From Lachnospiraceae bacterium (GTDB lineage: Bacteria; Bacillota; Clostridia; Lachnospirales; Lachnospiraceae): DNA of 17,271 nucleotides. Both the position numbers and the translations under genes were made by a program. The DNA is taken from the NCBI GenBank assembly GCA_021199405.1, contig JAJQID010000067.1:1-17271 (forward strand), read 5' to 3'. A model generated the notes under the pieces. That model was not told where the DNA came from. It saw only the letters and a program-made list of their open reading frames with translations, and made no database searches. Shown here piece after piece: positions 10,601 through 15,244 of the stretch (the stretch's first letter is position 1; each line of letters starts with the position of its first letter).

Positions 10601-10779
10601 AGCCTGAGAAAACCGCTGCGTATCAAAGTGAGCTGGTTGCGAAGAACAGCCAGACCGGTGAATGGGAGCAGACATTGAGCGACGGCTCGACGACATTAAG
10701 CCTTGCTTCCATCAGCGTGATTTGGACGGTACTGAGACAACGCTGTATCCGGCCATCGATGTATTGGGCAATCTGGTAA
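1..10779 (+). CDS. Giant beta-helix surface adhesin, probable pilus tip protein (5' partial; frame broken at 3' end)
   Basis: The frame is open from base 1, so the true start and signal peptide lie upstream; the TTG at 52 is only an internal leucine codon. About 3,590 residues are read before the stop at 10777-10779. Residues 1 to about 2190 carry roughly 48 repeats pairing an x-S-G-N-T/N-A turn with GGG(I/V)Y, the pattern of chlamydial Pmp and parallel beta-helix proteins, grouped in four modules. A Ser/Gly/Asn linker follows near 6790-6850, then a long unassigned region, Ig-like beta domains and the first half of an SdrD-B-like domain (VSGIAWMDQDHDGYY, with a DxDxDG calcium-type loop). The last ~20 residues before the stop look like out-of-frame translation; the natural continuation is in the frame ending at 12275. 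Position upstream of a pilin and class C sortases suggests a pilus tip adhesin. Surface location and repeat fold are well supported; ligand and tip placement are inference. Confidence 0.85.
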   Translation, partial: VNGGGLYINSVSDDGFALGSGLIISCNHADSNGGGVYVENTGAAVASLTIASTISGNEAVLAGGGFYGAVKITAGSITEGADISGNIAGTDGGGLYITAGTGLTMSGGSVSGNLVTGSSSNHYGGGICLASSSSAKSSFTMTGGTVSGNTTKDVTETTTYAQYGGGIYVGPYSTVTLSGGEISDNTGFIYGGGIYINNYSEVTLKDNIIISNNSVSASFVTSAGGGMYVPQYSTVVTMTGGTISGNTAESGGGFYVNSSAVMTVSGGEITNNTAETGGGIYKSNTLIVTGNTVISGNTAQSGNGGGIRSGAVTLSGDVIISKNTSGTYGGGALCSSLNISGNVLISQNNAGDSGGGVYTYTIEMTGGEIRENSAGYAAGIFIYIHSASTAAGQHVISGGKITGNVAKTDGGGVYILSNYATGSSGTVEISGNTEISDNTAGNWGGGIYVKNVDLIVTGGLIYENNANYGGGIFSYSIARVSMTVSGGLIFDNIAKYNRGGNDVYEYGGTGVTDQSNYGMFTLAQASTLTSSKVLSEDTLGIVGTCWYLETSDEELSTEVSHKIYAYEDSSGTKHYSPAQAYTFYYTTPADSARIDETYYASVQAAVGAIENGEADSGSTIVMLKDSTENVVIPEGLTATLDLAGFTLRAASGSVIYVEEDADLTITDSSATEESEGTGAITGGKGTTTDSSTYYGGGLYVLGHVTLEGGSITGNRAAYGAGVYVRHPGTFTMTGGSVENNTLGFGVYVNYGSVASNEGIDDYVFQMSGGSISENTGGVYVEGYADTTITNYGERTTKLLQMSDGSIMDNTGRGIYIRSGQVEISGGRIEGNVDTNNNGGGINVKGDYSSLTISGGVITQNTAVEGGGICIECDYVQFTVTGGQIYENTVSSFNSKAKDIYVSRLYLGGVLSLCQAGEMKLDQYDSWYEANTVEYWTTAFKKSGTTSQTYCLTASKKPSIDGGVARIGEDTYSSIRNAVSAAIEIKKKDINADATIYLLQDWSESVTIGSDTYNKDENGTLVDLGITIDLNGWTLSNNGNYIFYINGGSLILRNTVEQQDSNLTGDGGKLMPSEGNTVAKAVYMPNRASTAATMGNLVMEGVTVTGFGNPEKTASTSSATYGGAVYAAAGNNIEISNTTFSYNYATYGGAIYITGNNNNNEVTFSMTDSLMEHNEAYRGGAIAFTGNTSGNALDSGSTSKSYLCTFALNGCNLQNNSAMNAAGALYINGHDASIDKLHVSIEDTTIQDNTSESNYGGVYILYASQLTIEDTEIVNNTSVTGYGGICCDSGSATGNIAEVNVIDSKISGNSTERGNYGGGYFKYGTVTITDTEISDNTAGTSGGDYAYGGLILIYGNVTINGNTKISGNSAMQSSALRYTGTSESSLTIEGNVLISGNKSAQYGTVVITGGAGMTVNLTGGKIRENTGAGLYLMNLYGAEINLAGIEISDNTGTGLGTYIHNNYYSYRPDNHVNIKDGTLISGNAGGGVNVQWLTLIMSGGEISGNTATSGAGVYAANADFIVTGGTICDNTATSYGGGVYLTESATNYQTYDVNGGDKITGGIITGNIASNGGGVFVASYDTLTMSGGQITGNTATTYGGGVYLSTAKDSFTLEKDSSGVTGQIYQNDASLGQDVYAAYNSNYYSSGIYTYLNLATASSMFKDTEGVTGIGWLDEQRGTVTTAAISYEPVKKAYGLTLEYETDSVAAVVWNARGGADESGAFDQFTSVQAAVDAIQNADDGIYGSNEEAPEIILVADSVGNVRIPGGVTATLNLNGYTLRGTTTAISCYGNLTIQDVQYTDTTDNNAETYHAHYEQLAAIEGGTGKAGATGTISGTAATYGGGVYVYSGGYVTMTGGQIADCRAATGGAGVCVDSGTFVLSGTARIANCTATSNGGAVFVKSGASTFLLEEDAVIEGNTASTGGAVYVSGGSFRMTGGTLQNNTATTAGGALYIASGTGKLTGGLMMENTAANAGGGIYMAGGTVTLSNVKISDNTVTNSRTTDATRGAGGGVYVYSGTLNIQSGAEITGNTARRGGGIYQKNGTINMSGGRITANTADMGGGVAQYTASYSNPSNDRGTGVFTLSGGALCDNVSLTGAGNDVYSMYEGSGNYPGTNTSSICKVTLIPAAEMDSTDYNVWKDDNYSDSVREAENILEGQYVTGQIVQSYSLQLTAASYGDTKAEEETTTYEVQQFSLTEITDGTSPFNTDNLVYEDGTSDSWKADSVENSPADSWTAGNDSSATNGLVRTYDQITYNFSFVAVDGGQNNNTSGSGSGASAASNTAAEDQVLKVYVEASILLSSDQAEFTTGDMKSYQITETDNGQVLTGYYEVVITGDGTGDTSGYLGIRVKAMKNGETVKPTFKAWIGGNKDNQKNPSVLEPTAITVSATGKYNVTLLQNTQLAYTGYFNLTTGEEVSQKEYNDWLDNPTGETLVYGTMLGYGITLSMRNDGTGMKGTESPEGTIEFDLAMTGSLYLDGEAVTDINGDTIYSAPYVWAYKENEYGEYGNSLGGSSYTVNMDWNDEDDLARTTMYAYDAAPYNSRSSQNATISNSCYSGGAWTATGSQPSAGEEETTVHFSVSGYTVNSSYSDTNPSQASDGSSSAYFNSTKTKAFSAGYIQVIYPIDPEVTENLGGYLQIYMEGIVSSLEVYDSSGKAEGRDTSDETDEDLAWMVSWYGGEYQKYALGEETYLDNYVGDATGLYVGSGGIAETITKTNYFNTSSNATLSGQAGKGSTPLGSTVYIGADMNYYSDVYNTLDTTSVHYNAAYDEQIDNMIEYDYLTAVNLLQKFDADAYSPASTTLRVVDQTFSTASQTNSITENGTEIFRITTSETATGWSANRNKTMYYTLTVLYAAKPNGENWTYQADAQGYKTPTTDMGEYEEEDLIYFETLQDLYDYFGYKEDGTSKGVCVGILYEFRDCCIRTGRKISVTSRMNVTDDFEKTGLTWCTTNDVRGWTTYRPDYKAIVATGDGNLKGEIYDFSWREVVYSGTVPEGGSAGVSVYGSGNGELPAGYFDDPDNETYSIYTGANGQRAARIENYSDAYVQTQYSRGFAVPGTHTGWYSGNTLLLYTMVSDIAIQVTDYEKGSSNTPKTTYSLSQGERTASFMVTPQLNKASGVSNTLVDNGSQTAEMEIIITLPNHLNFDEGSLTFDYEGSTYQEGDLDWKITYVENTDGTSTITLTTTVTDVNDTTLPTIHYTCTIGKPGAGDNDPDEVTNGENLTTNAEIYITYEELNQISTYSKTSSVTIVAAKGSADNVWIEADGREELGEDIVFTMNYINRGADTALIELGNVLPYNGDSRDTSFHGGYQVTKIRLTFESEDNYKSFIDGLDSTVAGESTLLRYTTGVSYSADSTTLNAVFDRLKDDTTGKVLNNGTYDQKGPVTEDDGTTVYVVEYTLSDTEREVLRQLAGNTTGIALYVNLPKVSGGDTVQVDVTLSPDEGTTYVELIEDTTSGKVQQGGDYYYDSMFYKLGNMSAVWSNKTFIDVVERTVSGIAWMDQDHDGYYNSSNAELDKTLAGIDVYLYSTEEPEKTAAYQSELVAKNSQTGEWEQTLSDGSTTLSLASISVIWTVLRQRCIRPSMYWAIW
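1777..2870 (+). repeat. Beta-helix module B with entry and exit cassettes
   Basis: It opens with an entry cassette: RIDETYYASVQAAVGAIE, then IVMLKDSTENVVIPEG, TATLDLAGFTLRA and LTITDSS. About seven GG(G/A/V)xY turns follow, from YGGGLYV to EGGGICI. It closes with KDIYVSRLYLGG (2689 onward), LSLCQAGEM and VEYWTTAF. This is the shortest module, and several turns are degenerate (GFGVYV, GRGIYI). Confidence 0.75.
2881..5100 (+). repeat. Beta-helix module C, the longest
   Basis: Entry cassette: GGVARIGEDTYSSIRNAV, then IYLLQDWSESVTIG, TIDLNGWTLSNNG and LILRN. About fifteen turns follow, many of the GGA(V/I)Y or GGxI form in the first half (YGGAVYA, YGGAIYI, RGGAIAF), returning to GGGVYL at the end. 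Exit: QDVYAAYNSNYY (4894 onward), LNLATASSMF, GIGWLDEQRG. Its start is more divergent than those of modules B and D (longer helix entry, extra KKKDINAD stretch). Confidence 0.75.
5113..6570 (+). repeat. Beta-helix module D
   Basis: Entry cassette: TSVQAAVDAIQNADDG, then IILVADSVGNVRIPGG, TATLNLNGYTLRG and NLTIQD, close to that of module B. About nine turns follow, from YGGGVYV to MGGGVAQ. Exit: GNDVYSMYEG (6295 onward), VTLIPAAEM, YNVWKDD, then YSLQLTAASYG. The DNA is visibly richer in G and C (many ggcggc runs) than most of modules A and C. Confidence 0.78.
6571..9290 (+). other. Unassigned ~900-residue region of the adhesin
   Basis: Between the last beta-helix module and the Ig-like part, the protein has no GGGxY repeats and no domain I recognise. 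It starts with a low-complexity linker (SPADSWTAGNDSSATNG; NNNTSGSGSGASAASN). It continues as a mixed, aromatic- and acid-rich sequence, for example SAPYVWAYKENEYGEYG, GYIQVIYPIDPE and ENLGGYLQIYMEG. Cysteines are rare; an adjacent pair occurs in FRDCCIRTG (about 8758-8784). It may contain the receptor-binding part, but that is a guess from its location and lack of repetition. Confidence 0.5.
9291..10485 (+). other. Ig-like / adhesin beta-sandwich region
   Basis: The residues here read as alternating beta strands typical of surface stalk domains: TYSLSQGERTASFMVTPQ, AEMEIIITLPNHLNF, TSTITLTTTVTDVND. A second unit follows from about 9778: VWIEADGREELGEDIVFTMN with YINRGADTALIELGN, resembling DUF11-type domains (E-D-I-x-F-T-x-N-Y-x-N-x-G). 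This is fold-level resemblance seen by eye. The region leads directly into the SdrD-B-like domain. Confidence 0.45.
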
Positions 10780-11175
10780 ATAAGCAGGTGACGGCGGAGA
10801 ATGGTTCTTATTCCTTCACGCAGCTGGCGGCGGGCACTTACTATCTGGTGTTTAAGGATGATAACGATGATTATACTGTGACAGACGGAACCAGGGTTCT
10901 TGATTTTGGAAAGCTGAGCGTCACCGCGGACAAGTCGTCCTACAGCGGCGCATATAATCGGGCGGAAGCGGACTACATGAGTCAAGAGGACGCCGAGGTT
11001 GATCCGGCAGCAGGGAGCGGCGGTCCGGCCAGTCTGGCCAGGGCGGTTGCGTTGAATGAGTCGAGTGGAGCAGCGGCGGGATATACCAGCGGGATTACTC
11101 TTCCTGCCAAAAACGAGATATCCTCCAGCACCTACACCACAGGAAACTGGAACGCGGGATTCTATTATGTAGAAA
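10486..11175 (+). other. SdrD-B-like domain split by the frame break
   Basis: It starts with TVSGIAWMDQDHDGYYN, matching the G-x-x-W-x-D-x-x-x-D-G opening of staphylococcal SdrD B-repeats and its DxDxDG calcium loop. LAGIDVYLYS follows, and after the frame change YPAIDVLGN, GSYSFTQLAAGTYYLVF and the closing NAGFYY. A Ser/Ala/Gly-rich insert lies around 10980-11095. Both halves are needed for one domain, which is the main reason for reading the two frames as one broken gene. Confidence 0.7.
10662..10779 (+). other. Frame break inside the SdrD-B-like domain of the adhesin gene
   Basis: The two coding frames overlap only between the TGA that opens the second frame (10659-10661) and the TAA that closes the first (10777-10779). 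Domain logic places the switch near 10705-10722: frame 1 makes sense through TTLSLASIS, and the other frame makes sense from DLDGTE. One added base there restores a continuous protein (for example agc-cgt-gat-ttg). I see no X-XXY-YYZ slippery heptamer in register and no homopolymer run, so programmed -1 shifting or homopolymer slippage is not suggested. A sequencing or assembly error, or a real point deletion, fits best. Confidence 0.8.
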
Positions 11176-12275
11176 TGACGCTGGAGAAGCAGTGGACAAA
11201 TATGGTGACTGAGGCGGATACCGGAACGGAAGTGACGTTCGCAGTGACCGGAACCATTGATGAAACAGCTGCGTCAGGAACAGCCGACGCCGCAGGAAAC
11301 GGCACGGAAGACATGGTGGTGTTCACGGAAAGCTACAGTCTGGAAAAGACCACGGCAGGAGATAATGGGGTAACTTCCGCTTCCACAAACAGCTTTCCTG
11401 ATAGTCAGCCTACAGTGAGCTCCACGTATGATTCAGCAAATCTGACAGAGACCTGGACGCTGGGAACCATTTATCTGCAGGCGGAGGGCGCAGGAGGCGT
11501 CATTGACTACAGCAGCTTCACGGAGACAGCCACTGTGACGAAGGAGGTTGACGACGGAATCGGAGGCACAAAGAGCGAAAAAGCTTCTCTGACCGGCTTT
11601 ATTACAACCACGTCAACAGCGACCACGAATAATGGCGCAAAGTACACCCTCAAAGCCATTAATCAGCAGATTTTGTATGATCTGGCGATTACGAAGGTGA
11701 GCAGGACGGAGACCAACGGGAGCAGTCCGGTTACGCTGTCCAACGCAGAGTTTACGGTGTATTCAGACGAAGACTGTAAGGACAAGGATAAGGTGACGGC
11801 GGTGACAACCAGTGCCGATGGGACGTCAGGTACAGATGGACTGGTGACATTGGGCAGTCTGGAGCCGGGCACCTATTATGTGAAGGAGACGAAGGCGCCG
11901 TCCGGGTATTCGCTGAATAAGGCAGTGTTTGAAGTGACGATTGCGTATGAAGCGTCGGCACCGACGACACCGGTGGTGACTGTGCAACAGATTACAGACA
12001 CGGACACCGGAGAAATCATTACCCTGATAGAGAATTCCGTAGTAACAACTAATAGTCAAACAGCGGAAGCGGGTATCACACCGTCTCCGGACACGGGAAG
12101 TGCTGCGAACGCCGATCTTTATACCATCGCCTTCAACGTGGAGGACGAGTGCATCTATGAACTGCCCCACACCGGTTCCACAGGCATCTGGTGGCTGACC
12201 TTCCTGGGCACGGGACTGATGCTGGCAGGGTACTGGCTCTATGAGAGGAGGCGATCCATGGAAGGCAATGGGTAA
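10662..12275 (+). CDS. C-terminal part of the giant adhesin in the shifted frame: SdrD-B end, Cna-B/SpaA domains, LPHTG anchor
   Basis: This frame completes the protein broken at 10662-10779. From about 10716 it reads DLDGTETTLYPAIDVLGN and then GSYSFTQLAAGTYYLVFKD, the second half of an SdrD-B fold, which ends near NAGFYYVEM (about 11150-11175). A Cna-B-like stretch starts at TLEKQWTN. A SpaA-type domain follows: Lys345 in LAITKV and Glu409 in YYVKETKAPSGY are the likely isopeptide pair, by family knowledge. The C-terminus has LPHTG (residues 501-505), a hydrophobic segment and the basic tail YERRRS, a complete sortase signal. The ATG at 10662 is the first in-frame codon after a TGA at 10659, has no proper Shine-Dalgarno spacing and would give a product with no signal peptide, so I do not regard it as a native start. 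Either the intact gene is one CDS with a base missing here, or this copy is inactivated. Confidence 0.8.
   Translation: MGADIERRLDDIKPCFHQRDLDGTETTLYPAIDVLGNLVNKQVTAENGSYSFTQLAAGTYYLVFKDDNDDYTVTDGTRVLDFGKLSVTADKSSYSGAYNRAEADYMSQEDAEVDPAAGSGGPASLARAVALNESSGAAAGYTSGITLPAKNEISSSTYTTGNWNAGFYYVEMTLEKQWTNMVTEADTGTEVTFAVTGTIDETAASGTADAAGNGTEDMVVFTESYSLEKTTAGDNGVTSASTNSFPDSQPTVSSTYDSANLTETWTLGTIYLQAEGAGGVIDYSSFTETATVTKEVDDGIGGTKSEKASLTGFITTTSTATTNNGAKYTLKAINQQILYDLAITKVSRTETNGSSPVTLSNAEFTVYSDEDCKDKDKVTAVTTSADGTSGTDGLVTLGSLEPGTYYVKETKAPSGYSLNKAVFEVTIAYEASAPTTPVVTVQQITDTDTGEIITLIENSVVTTNSQTAEAGITPSPDTGSAANADLYTIAFNVEDECIYELPHTGSTGIWWLTFLGTGLMLAGYWLYERRRSMEGNG
12162..12272 (+). other. LPHTG cell-wall sorting signal of the adhesin
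   Basis: LPHTG (12162-12176) is followed by about 21 mostly hydrophobic residues (GIWWLTFLGTGLMLAGYW) and the charged tail YERRRS. The spacing and order are those of a sortase substrate, here suited to class C sortase capture for pilus incorporation. Confidence 0.92.
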
Positions 12276-12281
12276 AAGATA

Positions 12282-12380
12282 CGGGCAGTGCCGGTATCAC
12301 AGGCAAATTACTTTATGTAAAGAAAAAACGCCGCATAAGCGGTTGACAGGAAGTTTCAAAAATGTGATACCGACAGCCCG
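12282..12380 (+). promoter_or_regulatory. Long-range inverted repeat enclosing two hairpins between tip and backbone genes
   Basis: CGGTATCAC at 12292-12300 is the exact reverse complement of GTGATACCG at 12364-12372. Outside it, CGGGC (12282-12286) pairs with GCCCG (12376-12380) across a small internal loop. Inside, TTAC-TTTAT-GTAA (12308-12320) and CCGC-ATAA-GCGG (12331-12342) can each form a hairpin, giving a multi-branch fold in the transcript. No T-run follows, so it is not a classic terminator. It could stabilise or process the mRNA so that backbone pilin is made in excess over tip protein, or act at DNA level as a protein-binding palindrome. Function is inference. Confidence 0.5.
12343..12371 (+). 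promoter_or_regulatory. Possible internal promoter for the backbone pilin gene
   Basis: A perfect TTGACA (12343-12348) is followed after 17 bases by GATACC (12366-12371) with TG at 12363-12364 in the extended -10 position. The -10 matches TATAAT at only three of six bases, so this is weak overall. The -10 lies in the right arm of the inverted repeat, so promoter use and hairpin formation would compete for the same DNA or RNA segment. Confidence 0.3.
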
Positions 12381-12436
12381 ATCAGATAGAAGGGCAAAGT
12401 AAATCTTAACAAAATAAACATCAAAGGAGAGGGAAA

Positions 12437-14398
12437 ATGAAAGGAATGTTAAGAAGAATTTCAGCGCTGCTTCTGGCGGCGGTGCTGGTGCTGGGAATGG
12501 GCGTGACCGCAAGGGCAGACTCATTGAGCACAACCACAGTCAGTGTAAGTATAGCGGGAGCTGCAGACGCAGATACGAAGGTGGTTACCAATACGAAGGA
12601 GGTTACCATCAGTAAAATTCCGGTTGCGGAGAGTGAAACAAACCCCGGAACCTATGAAGTGGAAGCAGAAGCTTTGGGCTTTGCTACCTATCAGGTGGCG
12701 TATGCAACGTATGATCAGGATTCTAATTCTCTGGAGTATCATCTGACTCCGTGGGCATATGCGGCATTGGTAGCGTCAACCTGGACAGATCCCACTTCTA
12801 CAGGACCGAATGACGATGGTCAGTATCAAGATGAAGCCGCGGCGCTGGCAGCCCTGGTGGCCAGCAAGCTGATTGGCACAACAGCCAGCCAGACAACAGA
12901 TGGAAACTCCGCAGAAGAGCAGAGTGCGGTGGTAAATACGCTTGCAGCTTATGTGAAAAATGCGGAGAAAAATTCAACGATATTAAGCCCGGCAAAGGAT
13001 ACCGCGGTAGGTGGAACCTCTTCATTAAAATGGGCTGTAAATGAGAATAGCTTTACTTCAGCCAACGTGACAAGCGGAACAACAGCCACTGCCAGCCTTC
13101 CTGTGGGCGCTTACCTGATACTTCCCAGCAGTGAGAATATGGCCTTCCTGAATATGATGGTCAGCGTGGATGTTTCCGGGACAACTGGTACGTCAGCAAG
13201 TGACTGGACTCTGGCAGCTAAAGATGCAGTGCTGAAGGGATCCCTTATTTCCATTGATAAAGAGGTATCAGCTTCTTCTGATATGTCTGGTAAAAGTGAC
13301 TCGGAGCAGGCGCAGGTTGGTGATACCCTGTACTTTTCCATTACAGTGGATGTGCCGAAGTTTGCTGAGAATTCTTCCAGAATTGTCTTTAAAGTGACTG
13401 ACACTCCTGCCAACATGAAAATTAAAGAAAGCTCTGTGAAAGTACAGGCCTATACGGGGCAGGATACGACAGGAACCGGAACGGGGCTGACGGCTGCTAC
13501 GAATTACACAGCCTCTGTGAATGACAGCACGGGAGTGCTGACCGTTGATTTTTCATCTCAATATTTAAGCACATTTTATACAAATGGTACTTATCCTTAC
13601 GAGAAAGTAAAAATTACCTATGAGGCAGAGCTGCTCTCCTCCGCACTGGCGTCAGGCGGAAACAGCAATGAAGCTACACTGACCTATGGAAATGACCCGG
13701 ATGACACGAAGGACAATGAAGTGAGTGACAACGGAACAAAGGTTTATACTTATCAGATGAACCTGGCAAAATATGGTGAGACTGGTACCACAAAGCTTTC
13801 CAACGCGTCATTCATTATTTCAGAAAATCGGGATTTCTCCAATCCTCTGTCTTTCACAGGAAGCAATGGAAGCTTCGCGCTTGCGGACAGCACAGTGGCA
13901 GATGCAGACAAGGTAAGCGCTGTTAAAACGGATGCTGATGGAGCTTTGGTTCTGACAGGACTTGACGCGGATACCACGTATTACATTAAGGAAAGCGTGG
14001 CTCCTTCCGGCTACAGCCTGAACAACAATTATCTTGCATTCACGATTACAGAGCAGGTAGACAGCACTTCACAGGAGTTGACAGGTTTGATTGGCAGCGT
14101 AAGTGCGACAGAATATTCGGGAAATGGCACAACAGTGGAAACCTATCCGTTGGCAAACGGTAAGACCTCCGATGGCTCCTGGACCATCAATGTGGACACA
14201 GAAACTGTGGGCACTGCGACCAGCAACACTGCTTCCCTGACTCTGACCCTCACTGATACCCAGCTTCCCTCCCTTCCCGCCACCGGCAGCGTAGGCATTA
14301 TCATCTTTACCATCGCCGGTGTGGCGCTGATGATCGCAGCTGTATTTATCATTTTTTCGGGAAGAAACCGTGAAAAGTCCGGCGGTGAGAGAGCGTGA
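12437..14398 (+). CDS. Backbone (major) pilin, isopeptide-forming fimbrial protein, LPATG-anchored
   Basis: 653 residues. The start is set by AAGGAGAGGG at 12424-12433 just before the ATG. Residues 1-27 form a signal peptide (MKGMLRRIS, hydrophobic core LLLAAVLVLGMG, cleavage near ARA-DS). An N-terminal D1-like domain includes LPVGAYLIL (221-229) and ends near DWTLAAKDAVLK. A D2 isopeptide-type domain runs from about 268 (SLISIDKEV) to NEATLTYGNDP (411-421). A SpaA/Cna-B domain has Lys445 (NLAKYG) and Glu519 in YYIKESVAPSGY, the expected isopeptide pair. LPATG at 613-617 is followed by a hydrophobic segment and the basic tail SGRNREK. Domain order and size fit backbone pilins polymerised by class C sortases. 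The classic VYPK motif is absent; Lys262 or Lys267 are candidate linking lysines. The stop overlaps the next start by four bases (GTGA), implying coupled translation with the sortase. Confidence 0.92.
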   Translation: MKGMLRRISALLLAAVLVLGMGVTARADSLSTTTVSVSIAGAADADTKVVTNTKEVTISKIPVAESETNPGTYEVEAEALGFATYQVAYATYDQDSNSLEYHLTPWAYAALVASTWTDPTSTGPNDDGQYQDEAAALAALVASKLIGTTASQTTDGNSAEEQSAVVNTLAAYVKNAEKNSTILSPAKDTAVGGTSSLKWAVNENSFTSANVTSGTTATASLPVGAYLILPSSENMAFLNMMVSVDVSGTTGTSASDWTLAAKDAVLKGSLISIDKEVSASSDMSGKSDSEQAQVGDTLYFSITVDVPKFAENSSRIVFKVTDTPANMKIKESSVKVQAYTGQDTTGTGTGLTAATNYTASVNDSTGVLTVDFSSQYLSTFYTNGTYPYEKVKITYEAELLSSALASGGNSNEATLTYGNDPDDTKDNEVSDNGTKVYTYQMNLAKYGETGTTKLSNASFIISENRDFSNPLSFTGSNGSFALADSTVADADKVSAVKTDADGALVLTGLDADTTYYIKESVAPSGYSLNNNYLAFTITEQVDSTSQELTGLIGSVSATEYSGNGTTVETYPLANGKTSDGSWTINVDTETVGTATSNTASLTLTLTDTQLPSLPATGSVGIIIFTIAGVALMIAAVFIIFSGRNREKSGGERA

Positions 14399-15237
14399 TA
14401 CATTTTTTCCCTAAAAAGGCAGCCCCGCTCCTGCTGTTTCTGGCGGGGCTTGCCCTCCTCCTCTATCCGGTGACCGGCAATCTGTGGAATACCATGCGTC
14501 AGAAAAGTCTGGCAAATACTTACGAGGCACAGGTGTCGGAGCTGACAGAGGAGGGGTATGAGGAGGAGTGGGCGGCGGCCCGTGCTTACAACGCCGCCCA
14601 CACTCCCATCTGGGTGCCTGACGCCTTTGCCGCAGGACAGGAGGCGGTTGATGAGGAGTATGAGAACGCCCTGAATGTGGCGGGAAACGGCATCATGGGG
14701 TATCTGGAGATTCCGAAGATTGATATCCGGATTCCGGTTTATCACGGAACGGAGGATGATGTGCTGACGAAGGGCGCCGGACATTTGCAGGGCTCCTCCC
14801 TTCCTGTCGGTGGGGAGACGTCCCATGCGGTGATCGCGGCTCACAGAGGTCTGCCCTCCGCCCCGCTTTTTACGGATCTGGATCTTCTGGAGGAGGGGGA
14901 TTTATTTTACCTCTATATTCTGGATGAGATACTTGCGTACGAGGTGGAGGAGATTCTGGTGGTGGAGCCGGAGGAGACGGAGAGTCTGACGCCGGTGACA
15001 GGGCAGGATCTGGTGACGCTGGTGACCTGTACGCCCTACGGAGTCAACACCCAGAGGCTTCTGGTGCGGGGGCATCGGGTGGAATATGTGGAGGAGCAGT
15101 ATGTGGAGGAGGCAGCCAGAGCCACTACGTCTATGGCAACCAATTATGGGCTTGTAGCCTTTCTGGGACTGCTCACGGTGGCAGCGGCGGCGCTTCTGAT
15201 TCGCTGGTATTACCACAGAAAGGCACAGGCGGCATGA
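14395..15237 (+). CDS. srtC: Class C (pilin-polymerising) sortase, first copy
   Basis: 280 residues, GTG start overlapping the pilin stop (GTGA, 14395-14398), with GGTGAG at 14384-14389 as a modest ribosome site. An N-terminal membrane segment (about 9-24) and a C-terminal one (about 251-269) flank an extracellular catalytic domain, the usual class C topology. The catalytic triad is visible: His150 in AAHRGLPSA, Cys212 in TLVTCTPYGVN, Arg221 in RLLVRG. NGIMGYLEIPKID and LPVGG are family signatures. The lid segment before the core reads VPDAF (Asp76-Ala77-Phe78) where DP(F/W/Y) is usual. By family, it cleaves the LPXTG of pilins between Thr and Gly and joins the acyl intermediate to a lysine of the next pilin. 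It is strongly similar to the next gene, so this is a tandem duplicate pair. Confidence 0.95.
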   Translation: MIHFFPKKAAPLLLFLAGLALLLYPVTGNLWNTMRQKSLANTYEAQVSELTEEGYEEEWAAARAYNAAHTPIWVPDAFAAGQEAVDEEYENALNVAGNGIMGYLEIPKIDIRIPVYHGTEDDVLTKGAGHLQGSSLPVGGETSHAVIAAHRGLPSAPLFTDLDLLEEGDLFYLYILDEILAYEVEEILVVEPEETESLTPVTGQDLVTLVTCTPYGVNTQRLLVRGHRVEYVEEQYVEEAARATTSMATNYGLVAFLGLLTVAAAALLIRWYYHRKAQAA

Positions 15238-15244
15238 GTACGAA

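Noticed and set aside
10662..10664. ATG at 10662 as a real start of an independent anchored protein
   Set aside because: The first ~17 residues match nothing, the upstream purine stretch abuts the ATG, there is no signal peptide, and the domain that follows is only half an SdrD-B fold.
10662..10779. Programmed -1 ribosomal frameshift
   Set aside because: No X-XXY-YYZ heptamer in register and no obvious downstream stem-loop or pseudoknot in the overlap.
12282..12380. Inverted repeat as an insertion element or MITE
   Set aside because: No target-site duplication is seen, the arms have an internal loop, and the element begins only a few bases after the adhesin stop codon.
12282..12380. Inverted repeat as a rho-independent terminator
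   Set aside because: The stem is long-range with a large enclosed loop and is not followed by a T-run.
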